Origin: Symbiodinium natans
Lineage: Eukaryota; Sar; Dinophyceae; Suessiales; Symbiodiniaceae
NCBI GenBank assembly: GCA_905221605.1
Contig: CAJNDS010002712.1
Location: 517,501 to 581,500 of the forward strand
Direction of reading: 5' to 3'
Length of the DNA stretch: 64,000 nucleotides
Shown here: piece after piece, positions 10,598-20,140 of the stretch
How the letters are laid out: every line of letters starts with the position of its first letter
Position numbering within the stretch: the first letter of the stretch is position 1
Notes under the pieces: generated by a model
The model's database searches: none
What the model was told of the DNA's origin: nothing
The model's input: the letters and a program-made list of their open reading frames with translations, nothing else
Position numbers and translations under genes: made by a program

Positions 10598-11081
10598 TAT
10601 GATACGCGGCTACCCTTCTGGGGGGGTGTTCTTTGTAGCAGATGATGCTATTTTTCGTTCAGACCCGGAAAAAAATCATCCTGTAACTCAACCCCTTCTC
10701 CCATATCAGCACGGGAGTCTCCAAAAACTAGGGTTATGCTATAGGCAGAACCCTTCCCCTCCCCTCCCCCGAAAAAGGACCCTCCTGACCCCTCCTAACC
10801 CCTGCAAAGTTCGAAACCACCCGTGGGTTTTGCAGAGTTGTGGTTCTGGCCCAACTTCGTTGATGTTCACCTGATACGCCCTGGACAGCTGAGGCTGACA
10901 GCTCAGCAGACTCCCTTGCTAAACCCCCACAACCCCCAAAGAACCCCCGAAGCGACTCCCCTGGCCCTCCAACTCCCAAAACAACCCCCAAGCCCCGTCT
11001 GCACCCCCAAAGCCCCAAAGATTTCAGTTCCGACTTGTTAGAAGCTCCTTCGACCCAAGCCTTTTTGTGTGCGAGAGCCCA

Positions 11082-11160
11082 GGCTTCGTGTCCTTGGAAG
11101 CACTTGGCACTTTGGATCGGCTGTCCGACTTGGGCTCTCAGACCCTTGGGGCCCAAATCA
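11082..11160 (+). CDS. HEAT-like candidate exon
   Basis: Reads FVSLEALGTLDRLSDLGSQT then LGAQI, with TTTAGGG words following within 30 bases (about 11187 onward). The overlapping minus-strand ORF is Gly/Arg-rich and is rejected as a shadow. Acceptor probably GAGCCCAG just upstream. Confidence 0.35.
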
Positions 11161-11299
11161 GCCCTAAAGAGTTTTTTCGGGTTCGGGGTTTAGGGTTCAT
11201 CCACCCTAGTAGGGAGTAGAGTCGTACAGGGTTTAGGGTTCATATACCGCAATAGGGCTTATAGTTGTGATCCCGATGTGGGGTACAGTTGGTCTTTAA

Positions 11300-11357
11300 G
11301 GACCCCGGGCGGCCTTGAGGAGGCCTTTGCTCGTGCCCTTCACCACCGAGACAAGGC
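11300..11357 (+). CDS. HEAT-like candidate exon
   Basis: Reads GLEEAFARALHHRDKAGG after a CTTTAAG acceptor. A G-run and then TTTAGGG words (11399-11426) follow. Helical and codon-biased. Confidence 0.35.
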
Positions 11358-11608
11358 GGGGGGGTGTGGTTGTGGGTGCTTTTCCTTTTCTCTTTTGGGT
11401 TTAGGGTTTTTCGGGTTTAGGAGTTTGAAAACACTTGTTTTGGGGTGCTCAGCGTTGACTAGAAGGTTGTTTTAAATGGTTCCACACGGTTGCGTAGGCG
11501 CTCCGCAAGGGACATGGGGACGGGGGGGGGGGGGGGCTTTTGGGAGGAGCGTTGGGAATTAGCATTCAAACGCCGGTCTGCGATTCTGATAGCTGCCATC
11601 TGATCCGA

Positions 11609-11734
11609 AGAACATCCCGGAAGGAGGTGCGGGACAAAGCCGGAGCGACTTTATACCGCAGCGCGAATACCTCCGGACACGAGGAGGCAGCTGCACAGGC
11701 CATCGCCGAACTCCTGGCATACCTTGACCCGGAC
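11609..11734 (+). CDS. HEAT-repeat exon
   Basis: Open frame ending at a GTGAAG donor (11735). Reads SRKEVRDKAGATLYRSANTS, then GHEEAAAQAIAELLAYLDPD. The second part is a textbook HEAT helix pair. It ends in phase 0 and joins in frame to 11823. Confidence 0.6.
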
Positions 11735-11822
11735 GTGAAGCTCGGGAATAATCCAAGTTAACGCAGAGACATTCTGAGATCGATCGTTTGTTTAAAGCCG
11801 TGCTTGTACGACGTGCGATGAG

Positions 11823-12227
11823 CCAAGGAAGGATGAGGCTTGCCTGCTGCTGAAGCGCGTGGGGCCCACGAGCATCTCTGTGGGGGCGGTCTGCTGCCGG
11901 ATATCGCACGGCTATGACGAGCCCACGCGGTGTGCAGCCCTAGGGACCCTGGCTGAGTTTGCAAAGGCTGGCGAGGAGCACCCGCCTGGGACGGCCACAG
12001 AGGGTGACGAGCGCGAGAAGGAGAAGGAGAGCACGTCGGAAATCAGGAAGGTGCAAGAACGGAACCAATGGGCCATGAAGGCTGCCCAGGCTACGGCCCG
12101 ACTTGGGTTGCAGGATCCAGCAGCCGTGGTGCGCCAGGAAGCCATCCGCATTATGGGAGAGTTTGGCCCCGAAGCTTGGCAACAAGCCCTGCAGACTGTG
12201 CAGGGCATGTTGGAGAGCCTTCGATAG
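11823..12227 (+). CDS. HEAT-repeat exon (largest of this gene)
   Basis: After GCGATGAG (11822) the frame continues the previous exon: PRKDEACLLLKRVGPTSISV, then ISHGYDEPTRCAALGTLAEF, a charged Glu/Lys linker, and NQWAMKAAQATARLGLQDPA followed by VVRQEAIRIMGEFG. Two to three HEAT repeats are visible, with the conserved Asp-Pro turn and Arg. The frame meets TAG at 12225-12227; because further HEAT exons follow, the true donor is probably earlier (for example a GC at 12174 or a GT at 12199) and the stop intronic. HEAT proteins are scaffolds in assembly or transport complexes; the partner cannot be inferred. Confidence 0.7.
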   Translation, partial: PRKDEACLLLKRVGPTSISVGAVCCRISHGYDEPTRCAALGTLAEFAKAGEEHPPGTATEGDEREKEKESTSEIRKVQERNQWAMKAAQATARLGLQDPAAVVRQEAIRIMGEFGPEAWQQALQTVQGMLESLR

Positions 12228-12385
12228 CAAGCAGACCCCGCCCCACCCCCTCATTTCGTCCGAGGAACAGCTTCTATCTTACTACAGCTTTCTGATACAT
12301 GGGGTTTCAGAGCTTTCGAGAGAGCGAGTCTTAAGATGGGATTTTTCGAAGCTCACCTCCTTTGAGGAACCGATCCTCCATGCAG

Positions 12386-12460
12386 CCGGCGTGCCGGTGC
12401 TCGGCGCTGGAAGCCGTGGCGTGCCTCTTCGCGGCTTCGGATGCCATCCAGAGCCCACAG
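12386..12460 (+). CDS. HEAT-repeat exon
   Basis: Acceptor CCATGCAG at 12385, donor GTTGGC at 12461, exactly 25 codons. Reads PACRCSALEAVACLFAASDA then IQSPQ. Phase 0 at both ends, matching the next exon. Confidence 0.55.
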
Positions 12461-12479
12461 GTTGGCACCGAGGTAGATT

Positions 12480-12612
12480 AAGAACAATGGTGATGATGAT
12501 AATAACAGTAATGATAAGAATAAGAATAAGAAGAAGACGAAGAAGAGGAAGAAGAAGAATAGTAATAACAATAATGATTTCTAAATCCATCACAATATAT
12601 ATATATATACAC
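12480..12612. repeat. Purine-rich ATG/AAG/AAT triplet tract and short AT tract
   Basis: Imperfect GATGAT, AATAAG and GAAGAA triplets followed by TATATATA; intronic between two HEAT exons. Confidence 0.7.
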
Positions 12613-12753
12613 ATATGTTATACGTACTTCCATCAGATATTGTTTCTGGGCAAGTAGCTGAGAGTGACCCGACGACGAAGAGCGGGCGCGGTGAATGCTG
12701 CATCATCTAGTTCTCAGTTGCCCATCCAGTTGTGATTGCTTTTGCTCACGCAG

Positions 12754-12889
12754 GGCGGCCCTGCCGAAACACTCGGCAAAGACGACTTGTCTGCCATCCT
12801 AGAGCTCATCGCTTCCTGCTTCGAAGATCCCGATGCCGACGTCCGGAATGTGGCGACCTCCGCATCCTGGCGGCTTGTGCAGTGCCAGG
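12754..12889 (+). CDS. HEAT-repeat exon
   Basis: Strong acceptor (TTTTGCTCACGCAG) at 12753, GT donor at 12890. Reads GGPAETLGKDDLSAILELIA, then SCFEDPDADVRNVATSASWR, then LVQCQ. Contains the classic HEAT D-x-D-x-x-V-R motif. In frame with the preceding exon. Confidence 0.65.
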
Positions 12890-13187
12890 GTCAAGTCCAC
12901 AGACGACAAACCCTAAGCACTGCAGCCGATGCTATTGCATTTCGGTTGCTAAACGGGGTTTTTGGGGAACTGACTTCCCTTTGTGTACCAGAGGCTATGA
13001 GTTACAGAGCCCCGGGGGGGGGGGGAGCGACGCGTCAAGTCGTCACATGCGAAGATACCTAGCCTCACGTGTACACCTCGAACCCAACCTTGGCTTGTCA
13101 GCCAGAGGAGCTGGCCTGGGCGCATGTAAGGCATCAGACCCTGCCAACCCTAAACCCTAAACCCTAAGCCCAAGTCAACGGGCCCAG

Positions 13188-13232
13188 GTGCTCTGCGGGC
13201 TGACCAACGACGGCAGGGGAGGTGGCCTCTGG
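13188..13232 (+). CDS. HEAT-like micro-exon
   Basis: Acceptor GGCCCAG at 13187, with three CCCTAAA units at 13148-13169 just upstream. Reads VLCGLTNDGRGGGLW. The 3' end is unresolved; a foldback element begins at about 13254. Confidence 0.4.
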
Positions 13233-13253
13233 ATGGGAAACTCCCCTGAATCC

Positions 13254-13362
13254 TCTATTTATTGCCTAAGAACCCCCCCCCCCCCCCCCGCCCGCTCGAA
13301 AAAAACACAAAGAAAAACACAAGATCGTTGTTCTTTTGGGGGTTTTTAAAGCAAATAGGAGT
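13254..13362. mobile_element. MITE-like foldback element, copy 1 (degenerate)
   Basis: Terminal arm CTATTTATTGCCTAAGAACC plus a C-run at the left is mirrored by GGGGGTTTTTAAAGCAAATA at the right, an imperfect inverted repeat around an A-rich centre. The arm matches that of the element at 52282-52378, which suggests a shared family. No coding capacity. Confidence 0.5.
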
Positions 13363-13639
13363 CCTATAAACCCAATACCACTAAGCCCGAAAGCCCTGTA
13401 ATATCTGGCTGGCAGCCTTTCAGACCTTAGAGCGGTCCAAGGTATGATGCATGCCATTCTTCACCGAGCCCAATTCCCTACACCCGAAAACTGTCTGAGT
13501 GGAATGAGTATCCAGCTTCGTGGTTCTCTGAGGTAGTCACGGCACTGTTCGAATGCGTCCCGGGCGGGTGGCAAAACCCGGAACCCGAAAGGCAAAAAAC
13601 AGTGTCACGAACCAATATGCCAAAAGCCCTGAAACGCGG

Positions 13640-13700
13640 GCCTTCGTTAAAGAACCCTAAACCCTAAACCCAAACCCTAAACCTAGCAGAAACCCTAAGC
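13640..13700. repeat. CCCTAAA telomere-like cluster
   Basis: CCCTAAACCC words interspersed with AACCTAGCAG, followed by a short C-run at 13710-13720. Confidence 0.65.
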
Positions 13701-14071
13701 CTAAAACATACCCCCCCCCCACATTGAGTGATTGTGCGCATTTGCGTGCTGTTGGAGGCGGGCGGAATCGCAGCGTGCAGGCCGGGGGAGGGTGTTCGGG
13801 TTTGGGAGCTCAGGGCGTGGGCTTGGCCACATTGGGTTAGGGCTAAAGGGTAAGGGTGTGTAGTTTTTTGGGTGCAGGGTTTAGGGTACGATAGATTTGT
13901 AGGCTTCGGGTGCCATGAAATGTTTGAGCATGCCAAGCATCCTTGAAGTCTAAAATCGAAAGACGCCGAAGAGGCGTTGGGTTCAGGAGCATGCGCTGAG
14001 CCCTCGGAGTTTGATGTGGCACCCCCTGATTCAGGTCTTCGCTCCTTGTAGCTCACCCTTATGCCTTACAA

Positions 14072-14157
14072 GCCGACAAGTCAGCTGGGGAGGCCATCAC
14101 GGTGGCCGCGCAACGTCTGGGACATGCTGAGAGTGGTGCGCGGCGGGCGGCGCAGGA
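14072..14157 (+). CDS. HEAT-repeat exon
   Basis: Reads DKSAGEAITVAAQRLGHAES then GARRAAQD, a clear HEAT B-helix with the xARRAA signature. Acceptor probably TTACAAG at 14071. The donor is unresolved (GC, GA and a later GT are all possible). Confidence 0.5.
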
Positions 14158-14254
14158 TGGGCACTTGTGGGTTCGGAATGGTTCGTACCTTCCCTCACCA
14201 CAAAGAATCTATAGTTTTTGGCGCTTCTTAAGGAAATACAGTAGTTACAGTCAG

Positions 14255-14317
14255 GCGGCCCTGGAGAAGCTGGGCGGGCTGAGTGCAAACCGCCAGCCGG
14301 GTGCGGAGGTGGCGCAA
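14255..14317 (+). CDS. HEAT-like exon
   Basis: Acceptor GTTACAGTCAG at 14254, candidate GT at 14318. Reads AALEKLGGLSANRQPGAEVA then Q. Same frame as the previous island. An earlier GC donor at 14278 would give the phase needed by the exon at 14988. Confidence 0.45.
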
Positions 14318-14774
14318 GTGGGACAGGGGCCCTAAAGAGGGTTTAGAGGGTTGAGGGTTGAGGGTTGAGAGGGCTTAGGATCGTTAAGGTTGTAGGGCTG
14401 CTAAGTTTTTGTTAAAGTGTGAGAACAGGCAGGAGTCCGGAAGCAACAGCGCGGGGGGGTTGTGGTGATGTACCGAAAATACCGGTAGGGTTCAAGAGGC
14501 TCCTGCGCAAGACTTCAATACCCAGGTGTTAAAAGTATGTCATCGTAGAGTCTTAGAGATGTAGGAGGGCAGGGTCACTGGGCTTGTTATCTTCGGCCAA
14601 GCCTGTCGATACATCTCAATGTGAGATCAGGATCCAGTCAGCTTTTACCCTGTATATCGCGTGGATGAACACAAACCAAAGCCCGAAACCCCCTAACACT
14701 AAACCAAAAAACCCTAAACCCTCAACCCTCGACCTCCAACCCTGAACCCCAAGCCCTAAACCCTAAACCCCAAA

Positions 14775-14956
14775 CCCGAAGCCATGTAAGATCCCAGTCT
14801 GAACTTAGGCTCTTCTAATGTCGGACCTTTTCCCCGTAAACGCTTGCGAAACGGGTGGGAAAAAACCCGAAGCCATGTAAGATCCCAGTCTGAACTTAGG
14901 CTCTTCTAATGTCTGACCTTTTCCCCGTAAACGCTTGCGACACGGGTGGAAAAAGA
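14775..14956. repeat. 91-bp direct tandem duplication
   Basis: Two copies of a 91-base unit, 14775-14865 and 14866-14956. Each starts CCCGAAGCCATGTAAG and ends in an ACGGGTGG-A-rich segment, with only a few differences. Intronic, directly upstream of the exon at 14988. Confidence 0.9.
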
Positions 14957-14987
14957 ACCCAAACCCTAACCCCTAAACCAAGGCAAG

Positions 14988-15089
14988 CGGCAACTACTAC
15001 GAGGCCTCCCGCGCGGCGGCCGAAGCGCTGGGCAGCGATGACCCGGAGAAGCGGAAGGGAGCGCAAAGGCACCTCTGCGGGCTCCGCGG
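14988..15089 (+). CDS. HEAT-repeat exon bracketed by telomere-like repeats
   Basis: Acceptor AAGGCAAG at 14987, donor GTTTAGGG at 15090. Reads GNYYEASRAAAEALGSDDPE, then KRKGAQRHLCGLRG. Its 3' phase (two spare bases) matches exactly the 5' phase of the exon at 21562, giving HLCGLRG then ILVNLAGEGP across a 6.5-kb intron that contains the whole receptor-like gene. Confidence 0.6.
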
Positions 15090-15192
15090 GTTTAGGGTTT
15101 AGGGTTAGGGGTTTAGGGTTTAGGGCTAAGGGTTTAGGGTTTAGGGTGGTTTGGGTTAGGGTTTAAGGATAGGGTTCAAGATTTAGGGTTAC
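15090..15192. repeat. TTTAGGG telomere-like array at an intron 5' end
   Basis: About 100 bases of GTTTAGGG, GTTAGGG and GGTTTAAGG words starting at the candidate donor itself. Confidence 0.8.
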
Positions 15193-15712
15193 AACGTCGT
15201 AGAAGAATGATCCGGGCCCAAGAGGTCTGATTGAATAACGAGCGTTCGTGTCAACACGCCACATCCTTTTGGAGTTGATCAGGCCTTTGAAACAGGCAAG
15301 GGCGCATTATCCGATGCATTGCTCCACATCGAGTACAGTATGGGCAAAAAGATCGCCGCACAGCAACTTCGGATAAATACAAAACCCTGCATGAACACGG
15401 GAACCATGAAGAAGTGGTCGTCGGGGTGTGTGTGTGTGTGAGAGAGAGATGTGTGAGATGTGTTTTTTTTAGGAGGCTGAGGTAGCAGCAAGACTGCCTT
15501 TGGGTGTTTGAAGGATCAAGCAGGAGTGTGCCCCACCTTCAAAGAATGCCTATAGTTCCCGCTCTGTTGCAGACCTAGCTTTTTCCAAGTGCTATACGTG
15601 ACACGCCACGGCTTGCATGCGGGTAATGACAGCATTTTGGCATTCCAGATCCTTCTTCAGCATGAGCAGTGCACGTTGTCACTTCGACTCCCAAGTTTGT
15701 GTTGATCGGATC

Positions 15713-18700
15713 ATGCGCCATGCCTTTCCTTGGCTCCTCTTTTCTCTTTGTTGCCAAATCGTTTCGTCAGCCAATACCTATTTCGCGCAGTATGCGAGAT
15801 TTCGAACCCTGCAGACTCGAGATGCTGGAGGCCAATACGTAGCCCTGAAGGAAGTCTACTTGATCGACCCAGATATGAATCAGATTGATTTATCTGCTGC
15901 CACCGCGACCAACCCTGGGGGCTCCAATGTGGGAGGGTTGCACCCTCCGTGGTATGCCATCGACAAGCAAAATACGAAATGGCTTGACAGCAACAGGAGA
16001 GACTTGATCATCAGCCTGGATACTCCTTTCACCTCGATAGCGTACTGCGGGCTTCAGCTGGCTGAGGATTGGGGTGGACGAGACCCGGTTCTTTGGGAGC
16101 TTCTTTTATCTCAAGACGGTGAGAACTGGGTGCTGGTGTATAAGAACTCCAACACGGGCAATGTGCCCGATATTCGCGATTACATGATGCTTAACCTCCC
16201 ATTGGCTGCACAGTGGCGTGATTTCCTGTTCGAGGCAACAGCCGTTCGAAGTTTGACAAGCGGCTCATATCAAGTCCAGCTGGCAGAAATCCAGTTCTGG
16301 GATGTGGCTGACCCCCCTGTGCAGATAGACTTCTCTGCATCCGGAGCTTCCGCCACCTCCTGGGAGTATGCAGGGACAAGTCCAGTTGGTGGGGAGCCTG
16401 GAAACGCAATTGATGGAGACACCGCCACGAGCTGGCTGGAGTATGAGCAGTCAGCTGGTGAACAGCTGATTGGATTACACGTCAATTTCCCCGGGCCGAT
16501 TTCGCTGTCGAGCTGGAGTTGGGTCACTGGGAGTGATTCCACTTCCGCTGACCCTGTGCAGTGGAATTTGTGGGGTCTCTATATGGAAACAGGAAACAAC
16601 AATATGGTGCGTCTCCACCAGCAAAGGACCGACTTTGCAGTGCCTACGGGCCGGGAAGCCTCCGTTGGAAGCCTCAGCATTGCGTCCGGAGTAGGCCAAA
16701 CAACCACGACATCTACAACTTCATCCACAACAAGCTCCAGCACATCCTCAAGCACCACCTCTACAACTAGTACATCGTCATCATCATCAGCAACAACCAC
16801 AAGCACCCTCTCGACGACCACATCGACGTCAACCTCCAGCAGTAGCACATCTACGTCAAGCTCGTCGACTTCATCGCGCTCCAGCAGTAGCACGTCTACA
16901 TCGAGTTCGTCGACCTCTGTCACCTCCAGCTCCACTTCGTCGCGCTCCAGCAGCAGCACATTTACATCGAGTTCGTCGACCTCTGCGACCTCCAGCTCGA
17001 CTTCATCGCACTCCAGCAGCAGCACATTCACATGGAGTTCATCGACCTCTGTGACCCCCAGCTCCTCCTCCTCCGCCTCCTCCTCCGCCTCCTCCTCCTC
17101 CAGCAGCATCAGCAGCACATTAACGTCAAGTTCGTCGACGTCGACTCCATCGTGGACTCCATCACCGACTTCATCATCGACTTCATCGTCGACTTCATCG
17201 TCGACGTCATCGACCTCCTTGACGTCCAAGGCATCAACCTTGTCGACCTCCAGCACGTCTGGGTCAGTTTCTTCAGCCTCGTCACAGTCCAGCAGCACGT
17301 CGACTTCAAGCTGGTCCACTCCCACACAAAGAACCATGTCCACATCGAGTCAGACAGGGGCAACCACGGTAACGTCTGGCAGTACCGGGCTTGAAGCCTT
17401 GCTGGGAAGCCTGTATAGCAGGCAAGAGGAAGCCTCCCAGAATCTTTTGGCATGCACCAACTCCTCACAGCCGGAAGGCGCCTCACCGTCGGGAGGGACG
17501 TATGGCGTGGTCGGGCAGGTGACCTTCACGCACGAGGGCGTGACTCCATTCGTCACTTCATTGCTACGGATTGGCCCAAACGAGACAGCAGCAGGCTGGA
17601 TACGTGTTTCAGAGAGCTCGTACACCGTAGAGGTCCCCACCGCACTGTTTACCTCTCCTGCTCGACCTGACTACTTGGTGCTCAGCGTGGCCGAGCTACA
17701 GCCCGGAGACGAGACTATCGAGCTCATCAATGCTTCCACGGAGGCTTCCGGAGATGTCCTGGCCACTCCTCCCCTGAGTATACAGCTGTACAGCTGGGAG
17801 CATGAAATTAATGGCACACTGGCCGCGCCCATACAGTTTACGGTGCTGATTCCCAATACAAGCGACGCAAAATCTTTGGAATGTATGTATTGGGAGGAGG
17901 CTTTACAGCTGTGGTCGAGCAAGGGCATCGCGACGTCCTTTCGCACTGAAAACGCGATTGAGTGTTCCACTACTCACCTCTCCATCTTCGCTCTGCTCGT
18001 GAGCAAGATCTGGTCTGCAATCGTGTGCAGCAACGCAGCCGGCATCTTCTCTTTGCAAGGCCTGCAGTCGCTACTCAAGTGGCAGTGGGCGGTGCGGGCT
18101 CCGGCCATAGTCCAGTGGAGCACGCTGTTCATTGGGATTTGCCTGCTGTGTGCAGCGAGACGCCTGGACCGGAAGTACTTGGAGCGCATGGACGTGCTGG
18201 AAGGATTTCAGCGTATCAAGATGTTGCGATCCGATGGCTCCTCCCGGCGAGACTTTGTAGCAGACCTGAAGGAGCACGTCATGGGAGTGTTCCATCCATC
18301 GAAGCGGGTGGCCAGCCAGCTCTTGAAGAGGAAGATGGGACTTGGTGTGGGAGAGCTGCATCAGCTGCAACGAGTGAGTGGTGTTACGGGGTGGCATTTG
18401 CAAGCAAGGCTCGCTTTGTCACACTTCACAGAGCAGCGGTTGGTTTCAAAGCTTGCCATGCTGTACCAGGTGCACTGTCGGTGGTTCAGCTTCATCACTC
18501 CTTCACTGAAAGCCAGCTGCGTCCAGCGATGCCTCGTGCTTTTTGGCAAGCTCTACAGCGGCTGGGCCGTTATGAGCATTTTCTATGGCTCTACGGCCCT
18601 GGCTCCAGATCAGCCTGATTGTTATGTCCCTTCTCCTTTGTTGGACAAGATCATTCGCAGCGCGTTTATCGCGTGGATTTCGGCGATGTTGGGCGCGATG

Positions 18701-19780
18701 CCTTTAGTGGCGCTTTTGGCCATGGTGCACCTTGGGGGGAGGACCCATCAGGGGTTGTGGACAAGGTTCTTCTGGGGATACATGACCTTGCACATGGTGT
18801 TCTGCATCATGGTGGTCAGCATTTTTCTCGCAAGCACCAGCCCCTCAGACGGCGAGAGGTTCTTGATATCCTCGCTGACCAACGTGCTGACCTCATTGCT
18901 GGTTCAGCCGGTGTTGCTGACGCTCCTGTTTGGAATCTGTTTGCTCCCCAGATCTGGTGCTCTTGACGACCTCGTTGACTGGAAGAGGGAAGACAAGTTC
19001 GAAGTGGAAGTTGCAAACGTTTCGATTCCACTGGAGCAGCTGAAGGCATCACTGCTCTTAGACTCGCATGTGGCCGTCACTCTTGCCACAGAGGTTTTCG
19101 GCGACCCTTCTAGTGCCATCACGCTGAGGAAGGAAGCTGATGGCAGCTTTTGCTCAGATGAGTCCTTGTTCTTGGCGAGGGGCCAAGTCTTGATGTTTAG
19201 CGTCATGATCATCGAGATGCGAAGGAGGTCTGTGCACACGCTCCATGCGGTGGTCTTGGGCAGTGATGTGGCCGCTGGCTTCAACAGCTCTTTGCCCTTG
19301 TACGTTGCCGGCAAAAAGTCCCCGTGCGCTGAAGTCCAGCTGAAGCTTGAGATGCCGACAGCAATGAGCAAGGAGGCGAAGCTGAGTACCAAGATGGAAG
19401 AATGCAACAAAGAACCCCACACCACTGCAGAGGCGATTGCCATTGAGGTTGCTCTTCCTTCGCCAGAAGGTTCCAAGTCCCAGGAGAAGGGGCCGCCACA
19501 TGATGAGGCCGATGCAGCTTGCATGGAGCCCCTGGAGGACCGCGAGCCGAAACGCGAGATCCCCTTGCAGACACCTGCGCCAGGCGTGCTTGTGCCGGCG
19601 AGGGAACCGGCGCCCGAGCCCGAACTGCCCGAACTCAACCCACCGAAACATCCGGAGGGGAGGAGGCAAGAAGCACCAGCAGCCCCAGAGATTTTTGCCC
19701 AAGCGCCTACGAGGCCCAGATCTCGCATGGGGCCGTGCTTGCAGCCGCAGGTGCGGGTCGTGGGAGGCCGAAGATTTTAG
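15713..19780 (+). CDS. Discoidin-mucin-GPS multi-pass membrane receptor (polycystin-1/adhesion-receptor-like)
   Basis: Predicted cell-surface protein of 1355 residues, intronless. The frame opens at 15617, but ATG 15713 is preferred because it starts a signal peptide (MRHAFPWLLFSLCCQIVSS). Then: two discoidin (F5/8 C)-like modules (about 24-197 and 198-322, the second with AIDGDTATSW); a Ser/Thr-rich mucin-like stalk (about 328-550) with three 66-base repeats; and a GAIN-like region ending in a GPS motif (about 720-760) with CMYW, a later Cys and HLS (755-757), the usual self-cleavage site. Membrane helices lie at about 792-816, 936-963, 980-1005, 1017-1040 and 1050-1078. The cytosolic tail of about 275 residues is Pro/Glu-rich at its end. 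The SWTL-type helix after a basic linker resembles polycystin-1, but no PLAT domain and no 11-helix bundle are seen. Role inferred: adhesion or mechano/chemosensing. It sits within an intron of the HEAT gene. Long antisense Asp/Val-rich ORFs are shadows of the Ser codons. Confidence 0.85.
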   Translation: MRHAFPWLLFSLCCQIVSSANTYFAQYARFRTLQTRDAGGQYVALKEVYLIDPDMNQIDLSAATATNPGGSNVGGLHPPWYAIDKQNTKWLDSNRRDLIISLDTPFTSIAYCGLQLAEDWGGRDPVLWELLLSQDGENWVLVYKNSNTGNVPDIRDYMMLNLPLAAQWRDFLFEATAVRSLTSGSYQVQLAEIQFWDVADPPVQIDFSASGASATSWEYAGTSPVGGEPGNAIDGDTATSWLEYEQSAGEQLIGLHVNFPGPISLSSWSWVTGSDSTSADPVQWNLWGLYMETGNNNMVRLHQQRTDFAVPTGREASVGSLSIASGVGQTTTTSTTSSTTSSSTSSSTTSTTSTSSSSSATTTSTLSTTTSTSTSSSSTSTSSSSTSSRSSSSTSTSSSSTSVTSSSTSSRSSSSTFTSSSSTSATSSSTSSHSSSSTFTWSSSTSVTPSSSSSASSSASSSSSSISSTLTSSSSTSTPSWTPSPTSSSTSSSTSSSTSSTSLTSKASTLSTSSTSGSVSSASSQSSSTSTSSWSTPTQRTMSTSSQTGATTVTSGSTGLEALLGSLYSRQEEASQNLLACTNSSQPEGASPSGGTYGVVGQVTFTHEGVTPFVTSLLRIGPNETAAGWIRVSESSYTVEVPTALFTSPARPDYLVLSVAELQPGDETIELINASTEASGDVLATPPLSIQLYSWEHEINGTLAAPIQFTVLIPNTSDAKSLECMYWEEALQLWSSKGIATSFRTENAIECSTTHLSIFALLVSKIWSAIVCSNAAGIFSLQGLQSLLKWQWAVRAPAIVQWSTLFIGICLLCAARRLDRKYLERMDVLEGFQRIKMLRSDGSSRRDFVADLKEHVMGVFHPSKRVASQLLKRKMGLGVGELHQLQRVSGVTGWHLQARLALSHFTEQRLVSKLAMLYQVHCRWFSFITPSLKASCVQRCLVLFGKLYSGWAVMSIFYGSTALAPDQPDCYVPSPLLDKIIRSAFIAWISAMLGAMPLVALLAMVHLGGRTHQGLWTRFFWGYMTLHMVFCIMVVSIFLASTSPSDGERFLISSLTNVLTSLLVQPVLLTLLFGICLLPRSGALDDLVDWKREDKFEVEVANVSIPLEQLKASLLLDSHVAVTLATEVFGDPSSAITLRKEADGSFCSDESLFLARGQVLMFSVMIIEMRRRSVHTLHAVVLGSDVAAGFNSSLPLYVAGKKSPCAEVQLKLEMPTAMSKEAKLSTKMEECNKEPHTTAEAIAIEVALPSPEGSKSQEKGPPHDEADAACMEPLEDREPKREIPLQTPAPGVLVPAREPAPEPELPELNPPKHPEGRRQEAPAAPEIFAQAPTRPRSRMGPCLQPQVRVVGGRRF
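16865..17062 (+). repeat. 66-bp tandem repeats coding the Ser/Thr stalk
   Basis: Three copies (starts about 16871, 16937 and 17003) of a 66-base, 22-codon unit inside the receptor gene, with CTCCAGCAG cores. They stay in frame and lengthen the predicted O-glycosylated stalk. Confidence 0.8.
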
Positions 19781-20065
19781 GCCGTATTAGTACGAGCATC
19801 ATGCATTCAATCACATATTATTATGCATTTATATCTATATCTATATGTCTTGTTCTCTGTTGTTCTGAGCGAAGGACATGAACGCTTGAAAGCCGTTTTT
19901 CCATTCAGATGTCAGGGTGTCCTCCAGTGCTAGCAGCTGAACGGTTTTTGGGAGGTGGTAGCTTTTGTTGTTTGTAGTTTATGGTTCCATGTTTGATACT
20001 TTACGTCTGGGGCAAAAACAGCCGTACGAGCTGGATCGATCCGCAGAGCGGGCATCGTTTCACAG

Positions 20066-20140
20066 GCCGAGGCAACCTGGCATACCTGGCCAACAATGCC
20101 AAAATCGACTCTGAGTCTTCCTTAGGACCCCTTTTGACGG
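20066..20140 (+). CDS. Weak candidate exon
   Basis: After TTTCACAG the frame reads RGNLAYLANNAKIDSESSLG then PLLT. No domain. It lies between the receptor gene and the CCCTAAA-rich end of the enclosing intron, and would conflict with direct joining of 15089 to 21562. Confidence 0.25.

Noticed and set aside
15600-15660. Relict spliced-leader sequence upstream of the receptor gene (CATTTTGGC word)
   Set aside because: Only a short word matches; the rest of the dinoflagellate spliced leader is absent, so retrogene origin is not supported.
16579-17486. Antisense Asp/Val/Glu-rich ORFs of 125 and 254 residues
   Set aside because: They are the mirror of the Ser/Thr-codon stalk of the receptor gene; no domain or start context.
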